64,000 bases of DNA. It comes from Ferruginibacter sp. GTDB taxonomy: Bacteria; Bacteroidota; Bacteroidia; Chitinophagales; Chitinophagaceae. Made by a program: the position numbers and the translations under genes. The DNA lies in assembly GCF_028288465.1 (NCBI RefSeq), contig NZ_JAQBNR010000036.1, positions 1 to 64,000 of the forward strand, given 5' to 3'. The notes beneath the pieces were generated by a model. The model was not told the DNA's origin, made no database searches, and saw nothing but the letters and a program-made list of their open reading frames with translations. Shown one piece after another: positions 17,001 to 25,363 of this stretch (within the stretch, counting starts at the first letter, position 1; every line of letters starts with the position of its first letter).

Positions 17001-18735
17001 GGTCAAAGATTTTCTGATCTTCCGGATGCACCAGCGCCCGGAGTGATATTTTATCAAAATCATTGTCCGTCCACCCGGTAATTCGAAAAGCAGATGAACT
17101 GCGAAAAATAATTTTTAAATTTTTATCCAGCAGGGAGATAATACCATCATTATTTTCTACCAGGGCACGAAAACGGCTTTCACTTTCAAGCAATTTCTCT
17201 TTGGCCCTGTTCCTTTCTGTAACGTCTCTTAAGTTAGTTATTAATCCACCTATCAGCGGATCATGAAGCCTGTTGTCAATAACACCTTCCAGCTGAATGT
17301 AACGGCCATTTTTATGCCGTACCCTGAAGGAAACCTGCTGAGGCGTTGCCGGGTTTTCAAGCGCCGACTGCATGACGCGTTCTACACCACTGACATCTTC
17401 GGGATGAATATACTCCCGTGACTGAACTGCTTCAAACTCCTTGTTAGTCCACCCTGTTACTTTTACTGCCGAAGCACTGCGGTAAACAGTTACCATATTT
17501 TCATCTATCAGGGAAATGATACTTTCGTTATTTTCCACCAACGCTTTGAACAGTTTTTCACGCCGGATAAGCTGCTCTTCCGCCTGTATCTTTTCTGTAA
17601 CATCTTTGGCAAAACCTTGTATAACCGGCGGATTTGTTCCGTTTCGTTTTAATGAATTCCTGAATTTCCAGATACGGTGTTCACCAGCCTTCGTCTGCAC
17701 ATGAATAAGGCTGCCTGCCGTACCATTTTCCAACATGTATTGGAGGTATTCGCCAAATTTTTCTTTTGATTCCGGCAACAGGATATCTTTAATATTCATC
17801 TTAAGCAGCTCTCCGACCTCATAGCCAAGGTTGTGTTTAGCGGCCAGGTTAACAAAAGAAATATTTCCGTCGAAATCATGCGTGCAAAGGATATCCGTAA
17901 TGTTTTCTACAATGCTCCTGAATTTTTCTTCATTTTCTTTTGACTTTTCTTCTGCTTCCACCCTTTCAGTAACATCTCTGAAATTGTATACAATTGCCTG
18001 TACGTTTTCATCATTCAGCAAATTATTGATTGTTCCTTCCATCCAAACATACCCTTTGTTCTTATGCAAAAAACGGGTCAGGGATTTAATGGGTTTACCC
18101 GGACAACTCAAACATTCCATATAATCAGCACTTGCCTGTGCCATATCATCCGGATGAATCAATTTTTCCGGTTCGGCATGTTGTATTTCCTCATCAGTCC
18201 ATCCTGTAAGCCTGTAACCGGAAGGACTGCGGTAAATGGTTTTGAAAGATGCATCCAGCAATGTCACGGAGTCATAGTTGTTCTCTATAATGGAACGGAA
18301 ACGTTTCTCGTTTTGCCTGATTTTTATTTCTGTCGCTGCTTTTTCCTTTTGAAATTGCTTCAGCCGCAAAGCCGCGTCAATGGCTGCGGGCAATCTTGCC
18401 AGCCTGTCTTTTAACAGGTAATCATCTGCACCTGCTTTAATAATTCCTGCGGCAAATTCTTCCGATACAGTGCCCGTAACCAGTATAAATGGAATGGGCA
18501 TATCACTTTCCTGCAAAAGCTGCAGCGCTTCTGCAGCATTAAATTGTGGCAAAGAATTATCAGACAGAATTACGTCAGGGTTAAATCGTTGTAACGCCAA
18601 CACATACTCCGCCCGGTCGGCTACTTCTAAAAATTCGTATGTATGGCTGGCATTTTTTAGCAGCAGGCGCCTGATTATTTCGGCATCGGCTCCGCTGTCT
18701 TCCAGTATCAATATTTTCAGGGGTATTGAAATCAT
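14014..18735 (-). CDS. Giant multi-PAS/GAF sensor histidine kinase with N-terminal receiver
   Basis: The start chosen is ATG at 18735 (MISIPLKILILEDSGAD), giving 1573 residues. It overlaps the stop of the upstream small frame as ATGA; an ATG 33 bp further upstream is possible. Domains in order: a receiver (about 1-125), five PAS domains (about 140-770), a GAF domain (about 775-945, AWIGLKDELSDKI), three more PAS domains (about 955-1340), a HisKA domain with LEQFAYVASHDLQEPLR (His 1364) and an HATPase_c domain (IADNGIGI, GTGIGLAIS) to the C terminus. There is no transmembrane segment, so it is cytosolic. The receiver at the front means it can also accept phosphate from another kinase. The partner is probably the regulator at 13516-13944. 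Confidence 0.92.
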   Translation of the reverse strand: MISIPLKILILEDSGADAEIIRRLLLKNASHTYEFLEVADRAEYVLALQRFNPDVILSDNSLPQFNAAEALQLLQESDMPIPFILVTGTVSEEFAAGIIKAGADDYLLKDRLARLPAAIDAALRLKQFQKEKAATEIKIRQNEKRFRSIIENNYDSVTLLDASFKTIYRSPSGYRLTGWTDEEIQHAEPEKLIHPDDMAQASADYMECLSCPGKPIKSLTRFLHKNKGYVWMEGTINNLLNDENVQAIVYNFRDVTERVEAEEKSKENEEKFRSIVENITDILCTHDFDGNISFVNLAAKHNLGYEVGELLKMNIKDILLPESKEKFGEYLQYMLENGTAGSLIHVQTKAGEHRIWKFRNSLKRNGTNPPVIQGFAKDVTEKIQAEEQLIRREKLFKALVENNESIISLIDENMVTVYRSASAVKVTGWTNKEFEAVQSREYIHPEDVSGVERVMQSALENPATPQQVSFRVRHKNGRYIQLEGVIDNRLHDPLIGGLITNLRDVTERNRAKEKLLESESRFRALVENNDGIISLLDKNLKIIFRSSSAFRITGWTDNDFDKISLRALVHPEDQKIFDQNITKILSAPGVTVQVSFRIKHSLGHYVWLEGVMINLLNDPAIEGIVSNLNDVTERKLAENILKEERDKFAIITATAPGLICSFQLHPDGHLGLPYVSEHSINIWGFSKEEVLKNEDLVLQRWHPDDTEPHYQDILLSAKNLTPWRKEFRYNHPTKGLVWLLGNSMPVAQPDGSTVWHGIITDITERKDAEKKILKASRLYLFISQINQMIVRTTTETALFKEACKIAVECGRFKMAWIGLKDELSDKIIPVAQLGDEQDYLSTIKEISAGDIPQGRGPAGRAVREGRFIVCNDIENDPQMALWRDAAINRGYYSSIGIPIRKLNKTVGVFNLYSGEKNFFDAEEIALLTEAATDVSFALDNFEKETARQKAEAAVAESEQRYQTLTETSPVGIFHTDAFGSTTYVNPCWCNMSGLSFERALGSGWLSAVHPEDREQLKAGWNKEVLAHQQSQSEYRFVRPDGSITWVMGQAIPEKNAAGKVIGYVGTVTDVTEHRAAEESILREKNLNDTLINNLPGIFYLYDAEGNFIRWNNNFEGVTGYSGEEIKNMHPLNFYDDNQKEKIAARIKTVFEKRIPGVEIELLKKDKTTIPFFINSLKINYEGRDCLLAIGLDLTDQRKAEESIRVSNERYNLVAKATNDSIWDLNILTGEITRTGDGFRNLFGYDAADSIHTNPEYSTLIHPDDLAAVRVSMEAAFQNPDIFYWAEEYRLLKANREYAYVYDKGYIIRDEDGNAVRMIGATQDITSVKENEIHLKKLNDDLYEQAKVLADSNAELEQFAYVASHDLQEPLRMVTSFLTLLELNYGEHIDDKGRNYIHFAVDGAKRMRQIILDLLEISRVGRSEDSLELLNLNLLVAEILQLLQKQVDENKAVVEVSELPVLYTYRSPIMQVFQNLLGNSIKYIKKGIVPQIKISAEETPGYWQFSIADNGIGIEPEYFGKIFIIFQRLHNQNEFSGTGIGLAISKKIIENLGGRIWLESVPGKGTTFYFTIKK

Positions 18736-19001
18736 AGAGCTGCCGGAGATTGATTTACTAAAAGCCAATAAAAGCCAGGGTTGCTGACAGGCTCAGCAGC
18801 CCTATGAGAACCTGTATCGTTATCTGTAATAGAGGCGGCTGAGTATAATATCTCCTGATATTGTACAATCAGGGCTGATGTTCTGTTTGCTTTGCCCGTT
18901 TCGCTGTGCCAATACCATAGCCTACCACAAAAAATCAGCAATGCAAATAACATACCCGCGAATACACATTTATTTATAGATAGCCTTAACCTCATAAGCA
19001 A
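18732..19001 (-). CDS. Short CHASE3-like membrane fragment coupled to the kinase
   Basis: The 89-residue frame has a transmembrane helix (about 10-28, CVFAGMLFALLIFCGRLWYW). It then has QEILYSAASITDNDTGSHRAA, which resembles the helical DxETG core of CHASE3 sensor domains. The frame breaks off soon after, with NPGFYWLLVNQSPAAL, instead of completing a CHASE3 domain (usually about 140 residues plus a second helix). Its TGA overlaps the kinase ATG (ATGA at 18735-18732), so it is positioned for translational coupling. It may be a remnant of a CHASE3 kinase or a small membrane partner. The coding status is unproven. Confidence 0.45.
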   Translation of the reverse strand: MLMRLRLSINKCVFAGMLFALLIFCGRLWYWHSETGKANRTSALIVQYQEILYSAASITDNDTGSHRAAEPVSNPGFYWLLVNQSPAAL

Positions 19002-19205
19002 CCAAAAGATTTTGGAACAGGATGGCGGTGTATATGTCTAAAAGAACATGTTACCAATAATTTAAAGATAACCAAAAAGAAGTACTACACTTGGTGACAG
19101 AAAGGGTACTACGTTGTTTTTAGAAGAGTTACTACAGGGCGTAGCGCAATGGGTGTAAAAAATGTGTATGTTGGGCGAAAACTATTTTTCAGCCCAAATT
19201 AATTA

Positions 19206-20177
19206 TTACCACTCTGTTTTTATTTTGTCATTTTTAACGGGCGAATAATCTGTCTTTTGCCGGCCGTTTACTTCCATTGCATCAAAAAAGCATTTTACAC
19301 CCGTCGCAATATTCATATTTTCCACGTTCTGAATATGGAAGTGCAGGTGCGGTTCAGACGAGTTACCGGAGTTACCACAGAGGCCCAACAACTGCCCCCG
19401 TACTACTTTTTGCCCCTCGGCCACCTGTATAGAGTGGTGTTTAAAATGGGCAAAAAATAAATACTCCCTGTTAGCGGTTTTTATAATTATCGTATTTCCC
19501 GGAATGTATACGGGATTAAATTCTCCGGGCAAATTATCCTTTATTCCATCTACAACCAGTACAACCTCTCCATCGCACGGTGCATATAATTCCTTACCAA
19601 AGGCATAATAATCTTCGTTGGCCAGGCCATCTGTTTTAAACGATTTGCCCCGCCCGTCTTTGATCACAATGTCGAACGCATTTTTTTGTGCCACACTTTC
19701 AACATGGTAATTTAATTCTTTGGTATCCCCACCCCATATAACAGTCCACTCACCCTTAAACGGCAGCTGCAGTTTAGTTATATTTCTTTGAATTTTGGGA
19801 AGACTTTCTTCAGTATACGGCTTTACAAATAAGCCATTTATTTTAGCATTCTTGTCAATTGAAATATTTACAGCAAACAATGCTCTTTCAAAATTTGTTT
19901 TGTACCTGGCATAAGTACCATTTTCATACTTCACAAAACTGCGTGCCGTGATTTGTCCTGCCTGTGAGCGCAGGCCATTTAAAAAATCACTTGTTTTATT
20001 CAGCGGCAATGCTGTTTGCATTTCCTGAGAAAACATGGCAAAGATGCTATCGTTTTTTGCAGCATTGTAGTAGGTTTCAAATCTGTCAGCTACTGCCATA
20101 TAAGTACTGTTTTCCGTTTGACAGTAAATTGTATTTACCAAAAAAGTGAAGACAAGCATTGAAAATAAACGCACCAT
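19206..20177 (-). CDS. M23 family metallopeptidase with N-terminal DUF3887-like domain
   Basis: The 323-residue exported protein has a signal peptide (about 1-20, FLVNTIYCQ). A DUF3887-like domain (about 25-120, ADRFETYYNAAKNDSIFAMFS) is followed by a LytM-type M23 domain (about 150-300). The second metal motif is intact (HLHFHI, with GLCGNSGNSSEPHLHF). The first motif is not the usual HxGxD; instead YHVESVAQKNAFDI provides a His and an Asp further apart, a variant also seen in other M23 proteins. M23 enzymes cleave peptidoglycan cross-links or glycine-rich peptides. It stands alone. Confidence 0.85.
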   Translation of the reverse strand: MVRLFSMLVFTFLVNTIYCQTENSTYMAVADRFETYYNAAKNDSIFAMFSQEMQTALPLNKTSDFLNGLRSQAGQITARSFVKYENGTYARYKTNFERALFAVNISIDKNAKINGLFVKPYTEESLPKIQRNITKLQLPFKGEWTVIWGGDTKELNYHVESVAQKNAFDIVIKDGRGKSFKTDGLANEDYYAFGKELYAPCDGEVVLVVDGIKDNLPGEFNPVYIPGNTIIIKTANREYLFFAHFKHHSIQVAEGQKVVRGQLLGLCGNSGNSSEPHLHFHIQNVENMNIATGVKCFFDAMEVNGRQKTDYSPVKNDKIKTEW

Positions 20178-20476
20178 ATGTTGATTATTTTATTTGACCG
20201 CCTTACGATTAAAAGATAAAGTTACCATTACCGTAGCCAACCTTTAGTAATGCGTGACGCATTTTTTTTCAAAGCTGTATGCATGAAGATCTGCAAAGCT
20301 TTGCTGGTAATAAAAGAAATGCACCCACGCAACAATGAGCTCAAAAAAGCCAGTACCCGAAATATTGCAGCCTCTTAAATAACTTTTTGATGGCTTAATA
20401 CAGTGCAAAAAAAATCTTGTGGTTTTCACCTGTCCGCTTATCTTTATAACATAAACAATTCATTAAAAAAACATTT
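20178..20476 (+). other. Divergent intergenic region with orphan hairpin
   Basis: Between the M23 gene and the cytochrome gene there is a compact hairpin, AATGCG-TGA-CGCATT (20249-20263), followed by eight T residues on the plus strand. It looks like an intrinsic terminator but has no plus-strand gene in front of it. The cytochrome promoter lies further right at 20417-20446. Confidence 0.4.
20417..20446 (+). promoter_or_regulatory. Predicted promoter of the diheme cytochrome gene
   Basis: A TTG (-33 type) at 20417-20419 is separated by 19 bp from TATCTTTA (20439-20446), a seven-of-eight match to TAnnTTTG. The implied leader to the ATG at 20477 is about 25 nt. Confidence 0.45.
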
Positions 20477-20992
20477 ATGAGAAAATTAATGCTGCAGGCC
20501 AACCGGAAACTGCTGGTAATAATGACAATAGTTGTTGTTGTTATTTTCGGCACCGCCGGCACTACTGCACCTGTACATTCCAACGTATACAAAAACCTTA
20601 AAATTCTGCCACAGGATATCAGCAGGGAAGCGATGCATGATATTATGGATGTACAATTTGGCGATGCTCTGGGGGTACATTGCGACTATTGCCACGCTAA
20701 AGAACCAGGGGCCGATCACCCCGATTTTGCAAGTGACGCCAATCCTAAAAAAGAAACTGCACGCGACATGATGCGCATGGTACTGCAGATGAATAAGGAT
20801 AATTTTCAGGTAGCAAAACCAATGATCGGCGATTCTTTGATGGTGGTTACCTGTTACACCTGTCATCATGGATCTGCATTTCCGGATACAAAAAGCAAAG
20901 TACCGGTAGTTCATGATTTTGGTCCTCCTTCTGGTCGTGCAGGTCAGCCCGGACCTCCGCCGCCACCGCCAGCCGCACCTCAAAAAAATTAA
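20477..20992 (+). CDS. c-type cytochrome, photosynthetic reaction centre cytochrome-subunit family
   Basis: The 171-residue protein has an N-terminal hydrophobic anchor or signal (about 10-30). Two heme-binding motifs follow: CDYCH (about 73-77) and CYTCH (about 131-135). The context NLKILPQDISREAMHDIMDVQFGDALGVHC and ARDMMRMVLQMN is characteristic of the reaction-centre cytochrome c family (PF02276-like). Non-phototrophic Bacteroidetes and Acidobacteria carry such proteins too, so photosynthesis is not implied. The C terminus is a Pro-rich tail with GQPGPPPPPPAAP. It probably carries electrons in the periplasm. A terminator follows. Confidence 0.87.
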   Translation: MRKLMLQANRKLLVIMTIVVVVIFGTAGTTAPVHSNVYKNLKILPQDISREAMHDIMDVQFGDALGVHCDYCHAKEPGADHPDFASDANPKKETARDMMRMVLQMNKDNFQVAKPMIGDSLMVVTCYTCHHGSAFPDTKSKVPVVHDFGPPSGRAGQPGPPPPPPAAPQKN

Positions 20993-21035
20993 TTATTAAA
21001 TAATAATTGCGGGCATTCAATTTTCCTGCATAAAA

Positions 21036-21069
21036 AGAATCCCGTTATTAAAAGCAATGGGATTTTTTT
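21036..21069 (+). terminator. Intrinsic terminator after the cytochrome gene
   Basis: The stem AATCCCgTT (21038-21046) with AAtGGGATT (about 21056-21064) is followed by a run of eight T residues. It separates the cytochrome gene from ung. Confidence 0.75.
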
Positions 21070-21138
21070 TGTGTAATGCCACAGCTTTTATTTGCTGTTT
21101 TATTCAGTCAGGCTTTTGTAATTTTATAAAAATTTTTC

Positions 21139-21822
21139 ATGGATGTAAAGATCGAACCTTCTTGGCACGAGATACTAAAGAATGAATTTACAAAGCCCTA
21201 TTTTTTAGAAATTGTAACTTTTTTAAAGATTGAAAAAAATGCAGGTAAAATTATTTACCCCCCGGGACCGCTTATCTTTAATGCCTTTAACCATACCCCT
21301 TTTGATAAGGTAAAAGTTGTGATACTAGGGCAAGATCCTTACCATAATCCGGGACAGGCGCATGGTCTTAGTTTTAGTGTACCTGCGGGGATAAAACCGC
21401 CGCCTTCTCTTGTAAATGTTTTTAAAGAAATTCAAAAAGATTTGTCTATTACTATGCCCGAAGGATATGGCAATCTAACCAGTTGGGCGGACCAGGGTGT
21501 ACTTCTATTAAACGCTATTTTAACGGTAAGGGCAAATGAACCAGCCAGTCACGCAAAAATTGGCTGGATGAATTTTACAGATGCCGTCATAACAAAAATA
21601 TCTGATGAAAAAAAAGGGGTAATATTTCTTTTATGGGGTAAATTTGCGCAGGAAAAGCAATTGCTGATAGACGAAACCAAACATTTTGTACTGAAAGCTG
21701 CCCATCCTTCGCCATTTAGTGCGGACAAAGGTTTTTTTGGTTGTAAACATTTTTCAAAAGCAAATGAATTATTAATCAACCAGGGCCTTGCTCCCATCAA
21801 CTGGAAATTATTATCAACCTGA
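21139..21822 (+). CDS. ung: Uracil-DNA glycosylase
   Basis: The 227-residue length is typical of family 1 UDG. The water-activating motif [18 protein letters not shown] carries Asp 66. [19 protein letters not shown] (about 115-133), the [10 protein letters not shown] segment and the DNA-intercalation loop [21 protein letters not shown] (about 188-208) are all intact. It removes uracil from DNA to begin base-excision repair. The downstream acyltransferase gene starts 42 bp after its stop. Confidence 0.98.
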   Translation: MDVKIEPSWHEILKNEFTKPYFLEIVTFLKIEKNAGKIIYPPGPLIFNAFNHTPFDKVKVVILGQDPYHNPGQAHGLSFSVPAGIKPPPSLVNVFKEIQKDLSITMPEGYGNLTSWADQGVLLLNAILTVRANEPASHAKIGWMNFTDAVITKISDEKKGVIFLLWGKFAQEKQLLIDETKHFVLKAAHPSPFSADKGFFGCKHFSKANELLINQGLAPINWKLLST

Positions 21823-21864
21823 TACCTGTTTCGGAAAAACAGATTAGTAAATATACCAACCATT

Positions 21865-22650
21865 TTGACCAATACTGACAACTATTCTTCACCGCAAACA
21901 ACTGCTTCCCTGAAAGATGTATGCAAGAATATTTTTGGCAGAATATGGGCTGTTTGGGGATTAATCAGTTTTGCCACTACCTTCCTTATCATCTTTATAC
22001 CATCAATGCTTTCTTATTTAATTCCGGGGCCTAAGGGACAGGATTATTTCATTACCGTGTCAAGGGTATGGATGTGGACCTGGCTACGGATGGTAGGATG
22101 CCCGGCCACCATCAAAGGCAAAGAAAATTTCAAGCCCGGTCATACTTATGTTGTTGTGTACAATCACAACGCTTTGCTTGATGTGCCCCTTTCTGCACCA
22201 TTTATACCGGGTGGCAATAAAACAATTGCCAAAGCTTCTTTTGCCAAAGTCCCCATTTTCGGGTGGTTTTATAAACGCGGTTCCGTGCTTGTTGACAGAG
22301 GCGATAACAAAAGCCGCCTGAAAAGTTTTGAAGATATGAGGGAAGTGTTGCGCAACAACCTGCACATGTGTATTTACCCGGAAGGAACCCGTAACCGAAC
22401 CAATGAACCTTTAAAGCCATTTTTCGACGGTGCTTTCAAACTGGCAATTGATACCAAAAAGGAAGTTATTCCCTGTGTAATTTTTGGAACCAAACAAGCC
22501 ATGCCCGCAAATAAAGGATTTTATTTATGGCCTACCAGGTTACAAATGCATTTTTTGCCTGCCGTTTCATCAGAGGGTATGAAAGCACCTGCTTTAAAAG
22601 AAAAAATTTTTACAATGATGAAAGAACATTATGTGAATGGCGTTCAATAA
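21865..22650 (+). CDS. 1-acyl-sn-glycerol-3-phosphate acyltransferase family protein
   Basis: The 261-residue protein, if translation begins at TTG 21865, has no upstream in-frame ATG. A membrane segment (about 30-55, GLISFATTFLIIFIPSMLSYLI) precedes the PlsC acyltransferase domain: motif I NHNALLDVP (HxxxxD, about 94-99), motif II YKRGSVLVDRGD and motif III YPEGTRNR (about 173-180). It transfers an acyl chain to lysophosphatidic acid or a similar acceptor at the inner membrane during phospholipid synthesis. Confidence 0.92.
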   Translation: MTNTDNYSSPQTTASLKDVCKNIFGRIWAVWGLISFATTFLIIFIPSMLSYLIPGPKGQDYFITVSRVWMWTWLRMVGCPATIKGKENFKPGHTYVVVYNHNALLDVPLSAPFIPGGNKTIAKASFAKVPIFGWFYKRGSVLVDRGDNKSRLKSFEDMREVLRNNLHMCIYPEGTRNRTNEPLKPFFDGAFKLAIDTKKEVIPCVIFGTKQAMPANKGFYLWPTRLQMHFLPAVSSEGMKAPALKEKIFTMMKEHYVNGVQ

Positions 22651-22672
22651 GTACGCAATAACTGGTAAGGAG

Positions 22673-22703
22673 TTTTCAGATTAGTTTTAAATGCTTATTT
22701 TTG
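22673..22703 (+). promoter_or_regulatory. Predicted promoter of pfkA
   Basis: The -7 element TATTTTTG (22696-22703) is a full match to TAnnTTTG, with TTTTC about 19 bp upstream as a weak -33. The leader to the ATG at 22786 is about 75 nt. Confidence 0.5.
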
Positions 22704-22785
22704 AAACTTGTGCAATTTTATATTAGTATTATTGAAATAAGAGAAAGGTTGAAAGTTTTTTAATTAAAAAGTGTTTTTTTTAGAT

Positions 22786-23769
22786 ATGAAAAAAAAGGTT
22801 ACAAAGATTGGCGTACTTACCTCCGGAGGCGATGCACCAGGAATGAATGCCTGCATACGTGCCGTGGTACGGACAGGAATTTACAACGGATTGGAAGTGT
22901 TTGGAATTGTACGTGGCTACACCGGAATGGTGGAGAATGATATTTTTAAAATGGAAAGCAGAAGTGTAGCCAATATCATTCAGCGTGGCGGAACCATTTT
23001 AAAAACGTCCCGTTGTAAGGAATTTTTTACACCTGAAGGCAGAAAGAAAGCATACGATAACTTAACCAAACTAGGTATTAACGGGTTGGTAATTATTGGT
23101 GGCGATGGTAGTTTCAGAGGTGCACAAACATTCAGCAATGAATATGATATTCCCTGCGTAGGGTTGCCGGGCACTATCGACAAAGATATAGCGGGCACTG
23201 ATTTTACAATTGGTTTTGATACCGCTGTAAATACCGCGGTTGAAGCCATTGACAAAATACGGGATACAGCCGATGCGCATGACCGTTTATTTATTATTGA
23301 AGTAATGGGCAGAGATGCCGGTTACATAGCATTGCACAGTGGTATCGCTACAGGCGCCGAAAATGTACTGATCCCGGAACGCAAAACAGATATCGAAGAA
23401 GTTATTAAGCAATTAGCGGAAAAAGAAAGAAGACATAAGTTGGTTAACCTGATTGTAGTGGCTGAAGGCGATGAGTTTGGTGGTGCCGATGAAATTGCAA
23501 AAATTGTAAAAGCCCGTTTACCAATACAGGATGTAAGGGTTTGTATATTGGGTCATATTCAACGCGGCGGTTCACCTACCTGTTTCGACAGGTTGATTGC
23601 AAGCCGCATGGGCTATTCGGCTGTTGAATGTTTGATGGAAGGGAAATTCAATGTGTTTGTTGGAATGGTCAATAACCGTATGCATTATACTCCGTTAAAC
23701 GAAGCTGTAAAAAAGAAACAGCGTATCAGTGAAGAATGGATGAAAATAGTAAAAATCTTGGCCAGCTAA
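22786..23769 (+). CDS. pfkA: ATP-dependent 6-phosphofructokinase
   Basis: The chosen start is ATG 22786 (MKKKVTKIGVLTSGGDAPGMNA), giving 327 residues. A GTG at 22771 would add five residues. It contains the ATP loop GGDGSFRGAQTF (about 103-114), the catalytic PGTIDKDIAGTDFTIGFDTA (about 125-144), EVMGRDAGYIA and GHIQRGGSPTCFDR. These are typical of bacterial PFK-A (about 320 residues). It catalyses fructose-6-phosphate phosphorylation in glycolysis. Pyruvate kinase lies 86 bp downstream, so the two glycolytic control enzymes are probably co-expressed. Confidence 0.97.
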   Translation: MKKKVTKIGVLTSGGDAPGMNACIRAVVRTGIYNGLEVFGIVRGYTGMVENDIFKMESRSVANIIQRGGTILKTSRCKEFFTPEGRKKAYDNLTKLGINGLVIIGGDGSFRGAQTFSNEYDIPCVGLPGTIDKDIAGTDFTIGFDTAVNTAVEAIDKIRDTADAHDRLFIIEVMGRDAGYIALHSGIATGAENVLIPERKTDIEEVIKQLAEKERRHKLVNLIVVAEGDEFGGADEIAKIVKARLPIQDVRVCILGHIQRGGSPTCFDRLIASRMGYSAVECLMEGKFNVFVGMVNNRMHYTPLNEAVKKKQRISEEWMKIVKILAS

Positions 23770-23855
23770 TTTCGGGGTAATCAACCCGTACTGTCTGTTA
23801 CCAAATGAAAACGGTAAAAAATTCACTTGACATTTGAAAATAAACTAAACAACTA

Positions 23856-25346
23856 ATGAGCAAAAATTTAGGTAAATACCTGCATGCTGAAATGGATAAA
23901 GAAGCAGGTTTTCAACATACGATTAAACGAACAAAGATTGTTGCAACAGTAGGCCCCGCCTGCTCTACTTACGAAAAGTTACTGGACCTGGTAAAGGCAG
24001 GCGTAAACGTTTTCCGCCTAAACTTTTCTCATGGCGCTTACGAAGATAAAAAACAGATCATTGATTTTATAAGGGAAATCAACCGCAAAGAACCCTATAA
24101 TATTGCCATTTTAGGCGACCTGCAAGGTCCTAAGTTAAGAGTAGGTGAACTGCAGGATGGCCAAATAGAACTAAAAGACGGGAGCCAGTTTATTTTTACC
24201 ACACAAAAAATGGTGGGCACAAAAGATAAGATTTATGTTAGCTATGCCAACCTTGCCAAAGATGTAAAAGTAGGCGAACGCATATTTTTAGATGACGGAA
24301 AGATGGAAGTGAAAGTAGAAGAAATATTAAATGATACTGAAGTTAGAATTTCGGTAACATTGGGCGGTATCCTGTTTCCAAAAAAAGGCGTCAATTTACC
24401 CGACTCTGCCCTCACCATGCCTTCGCTTACAGAAAAAGATATTGCAGATCTTGATTTTATTATCAGCCAGGATTTAGACTGGATAGCCTTGTCTTTTGTT
24501 CGTCATGCTGACGACATCATTGATCTTAAAAAGCGTATCAAAGCACAAAAAAGTAAGGCCAAGGTTATTTCTAAAATAGAAATGCCGGAAGCGTTAAGAA
24601 ATATCCGTAATATCATTGTTGAAAGTGATGGCATTATGGTTGCCCGTGGCGACCTGGGTGTGGAAGTACCGGTTGAGCAGGTTCCCATTATTCAGAAAGA
24701 AATCATCCGCAAATGTATGCACCGGGCAAAACCTGTGATTGTGGCAACGCAAATGATGGAAAGTATGATGGAGCGTACCAAACCAAACCGCAGTGAAGTT
24801 ACAGACGTTGCCAACGCCGTGCTGGAAGGCGCCGATGCTGTAATGCTGAGCGGTGAAACCGCGATGGGCCAGTATCCTACCCTTGTGGTGGAAATGATGA
24901 GCAAGATTATTCTACAGGTGGAGGGAACACTATACGATTACGATAGGGACGATATTTTGACGCCACAGCAACACTCCCCTTCTTTGCTGAGTGATGCACT
25001 TTGCGCAAGCGCCTGCAAAATGGCAAAAGATGTAAATGCCAAAGCCCTTATAGGAATGACGCAGAGTGGTTACACCGGTTTTATGCTGAGCAGTTACCGC
25101 CCCAAGGCACCGCTATATATTTTTAGTAAAGAAAAAACACTCATCAACCAGCTGAGTCTCAGCTGGGGCGTAAGGCCGATATATTATGCAGAAGAAGAAA
25201 GCCTTGATGATATCTTCATGGACCAGATAAATATTTTAAAAGAAAGAGGATTTCTTAAAGAAGGCGATGTGGTTGTAAATACAGGCAGCACGCCGATTGA
25301 AAAACATTTACCTACCAACATTTTAAAGGTATCTATTGTAGAGTAA
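23856..25346 (+). CDS. pyk: Pyruvate kinase
   Basis: The 496-residue protein contains KIVATVGPACSTYEKL (about 26-41), RLNFSHGAYEDK, DLQGPKLRVGEL (about 88-99), the catalytic-lysine signature ISKIEMPEALRN (about 240-251), MVARGDLGVEVP and VATQMMESMMERTKPNRSEVTDVANAVLEGADAVMLSGETA. A C-terminal regulatory-type domain follows. It converts phosphoenolpyruvate and ADP to pyruvate and ATP. It is transcribed with or just after pfkA and ends at a strong bidirectional terminator. Confidence 0.97.
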   Translation: MSKNLGKYLHAEMDKEAGFQHTIKRTKIVATVGPACSTYEKLLDLVKAGVNVFRLNFSHGAYEDKKQIIDFIREINRKEPYNIAILGDLQGPKLRVGELQDGQIELKDGSQFIFTTQKMVGTKDKIYVSYANLAKDVKVGERIFLDDGKMEVKVEEILNDTEVRISVTLGGILFPKKGVNLPDSALTMPSLTEKDIADLDFIISQDLDWIALSFVRHADDIIDLKKRIKAQKSKAKVISKIEMPEALRNIRNIIVESDGIMVARGDLGVEVPVEQVPIIQKEIIRKCMHRAKPVIVATQMMESMMERTKPNRSEVTDVANAVLEGADAVMLSGETAMGQYPTLVVEMMSKIILQVEGTLYDYDRDDILTPQQHSPSLLSDALCASACKMAKDVNAKALIGMTQSGYTGFMLSSYRPKAPLYIFSKEKTLINQLSLSWGVRPIYYAEEESLDDIFMDQINILKERGFLKEGDVVVNTGSTPIEKHLPTNILKVSIVE

Positions 25347-25363
25347 GAGAATATTTTGTAAAT

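Noticed and set aside
19081..19140. Repeated ACTAC motif upstream of the M23 gene end
   Set aside because: Three loose copies with uneven spacing; too short and irregular to count as an operator or repeat.
20477..20992. Photosynthetic reaction centre gene cluster
   Set aside because: Only a single cytochrome of that broad family is present, with no pigment or reaction-centre protein genes nearby.
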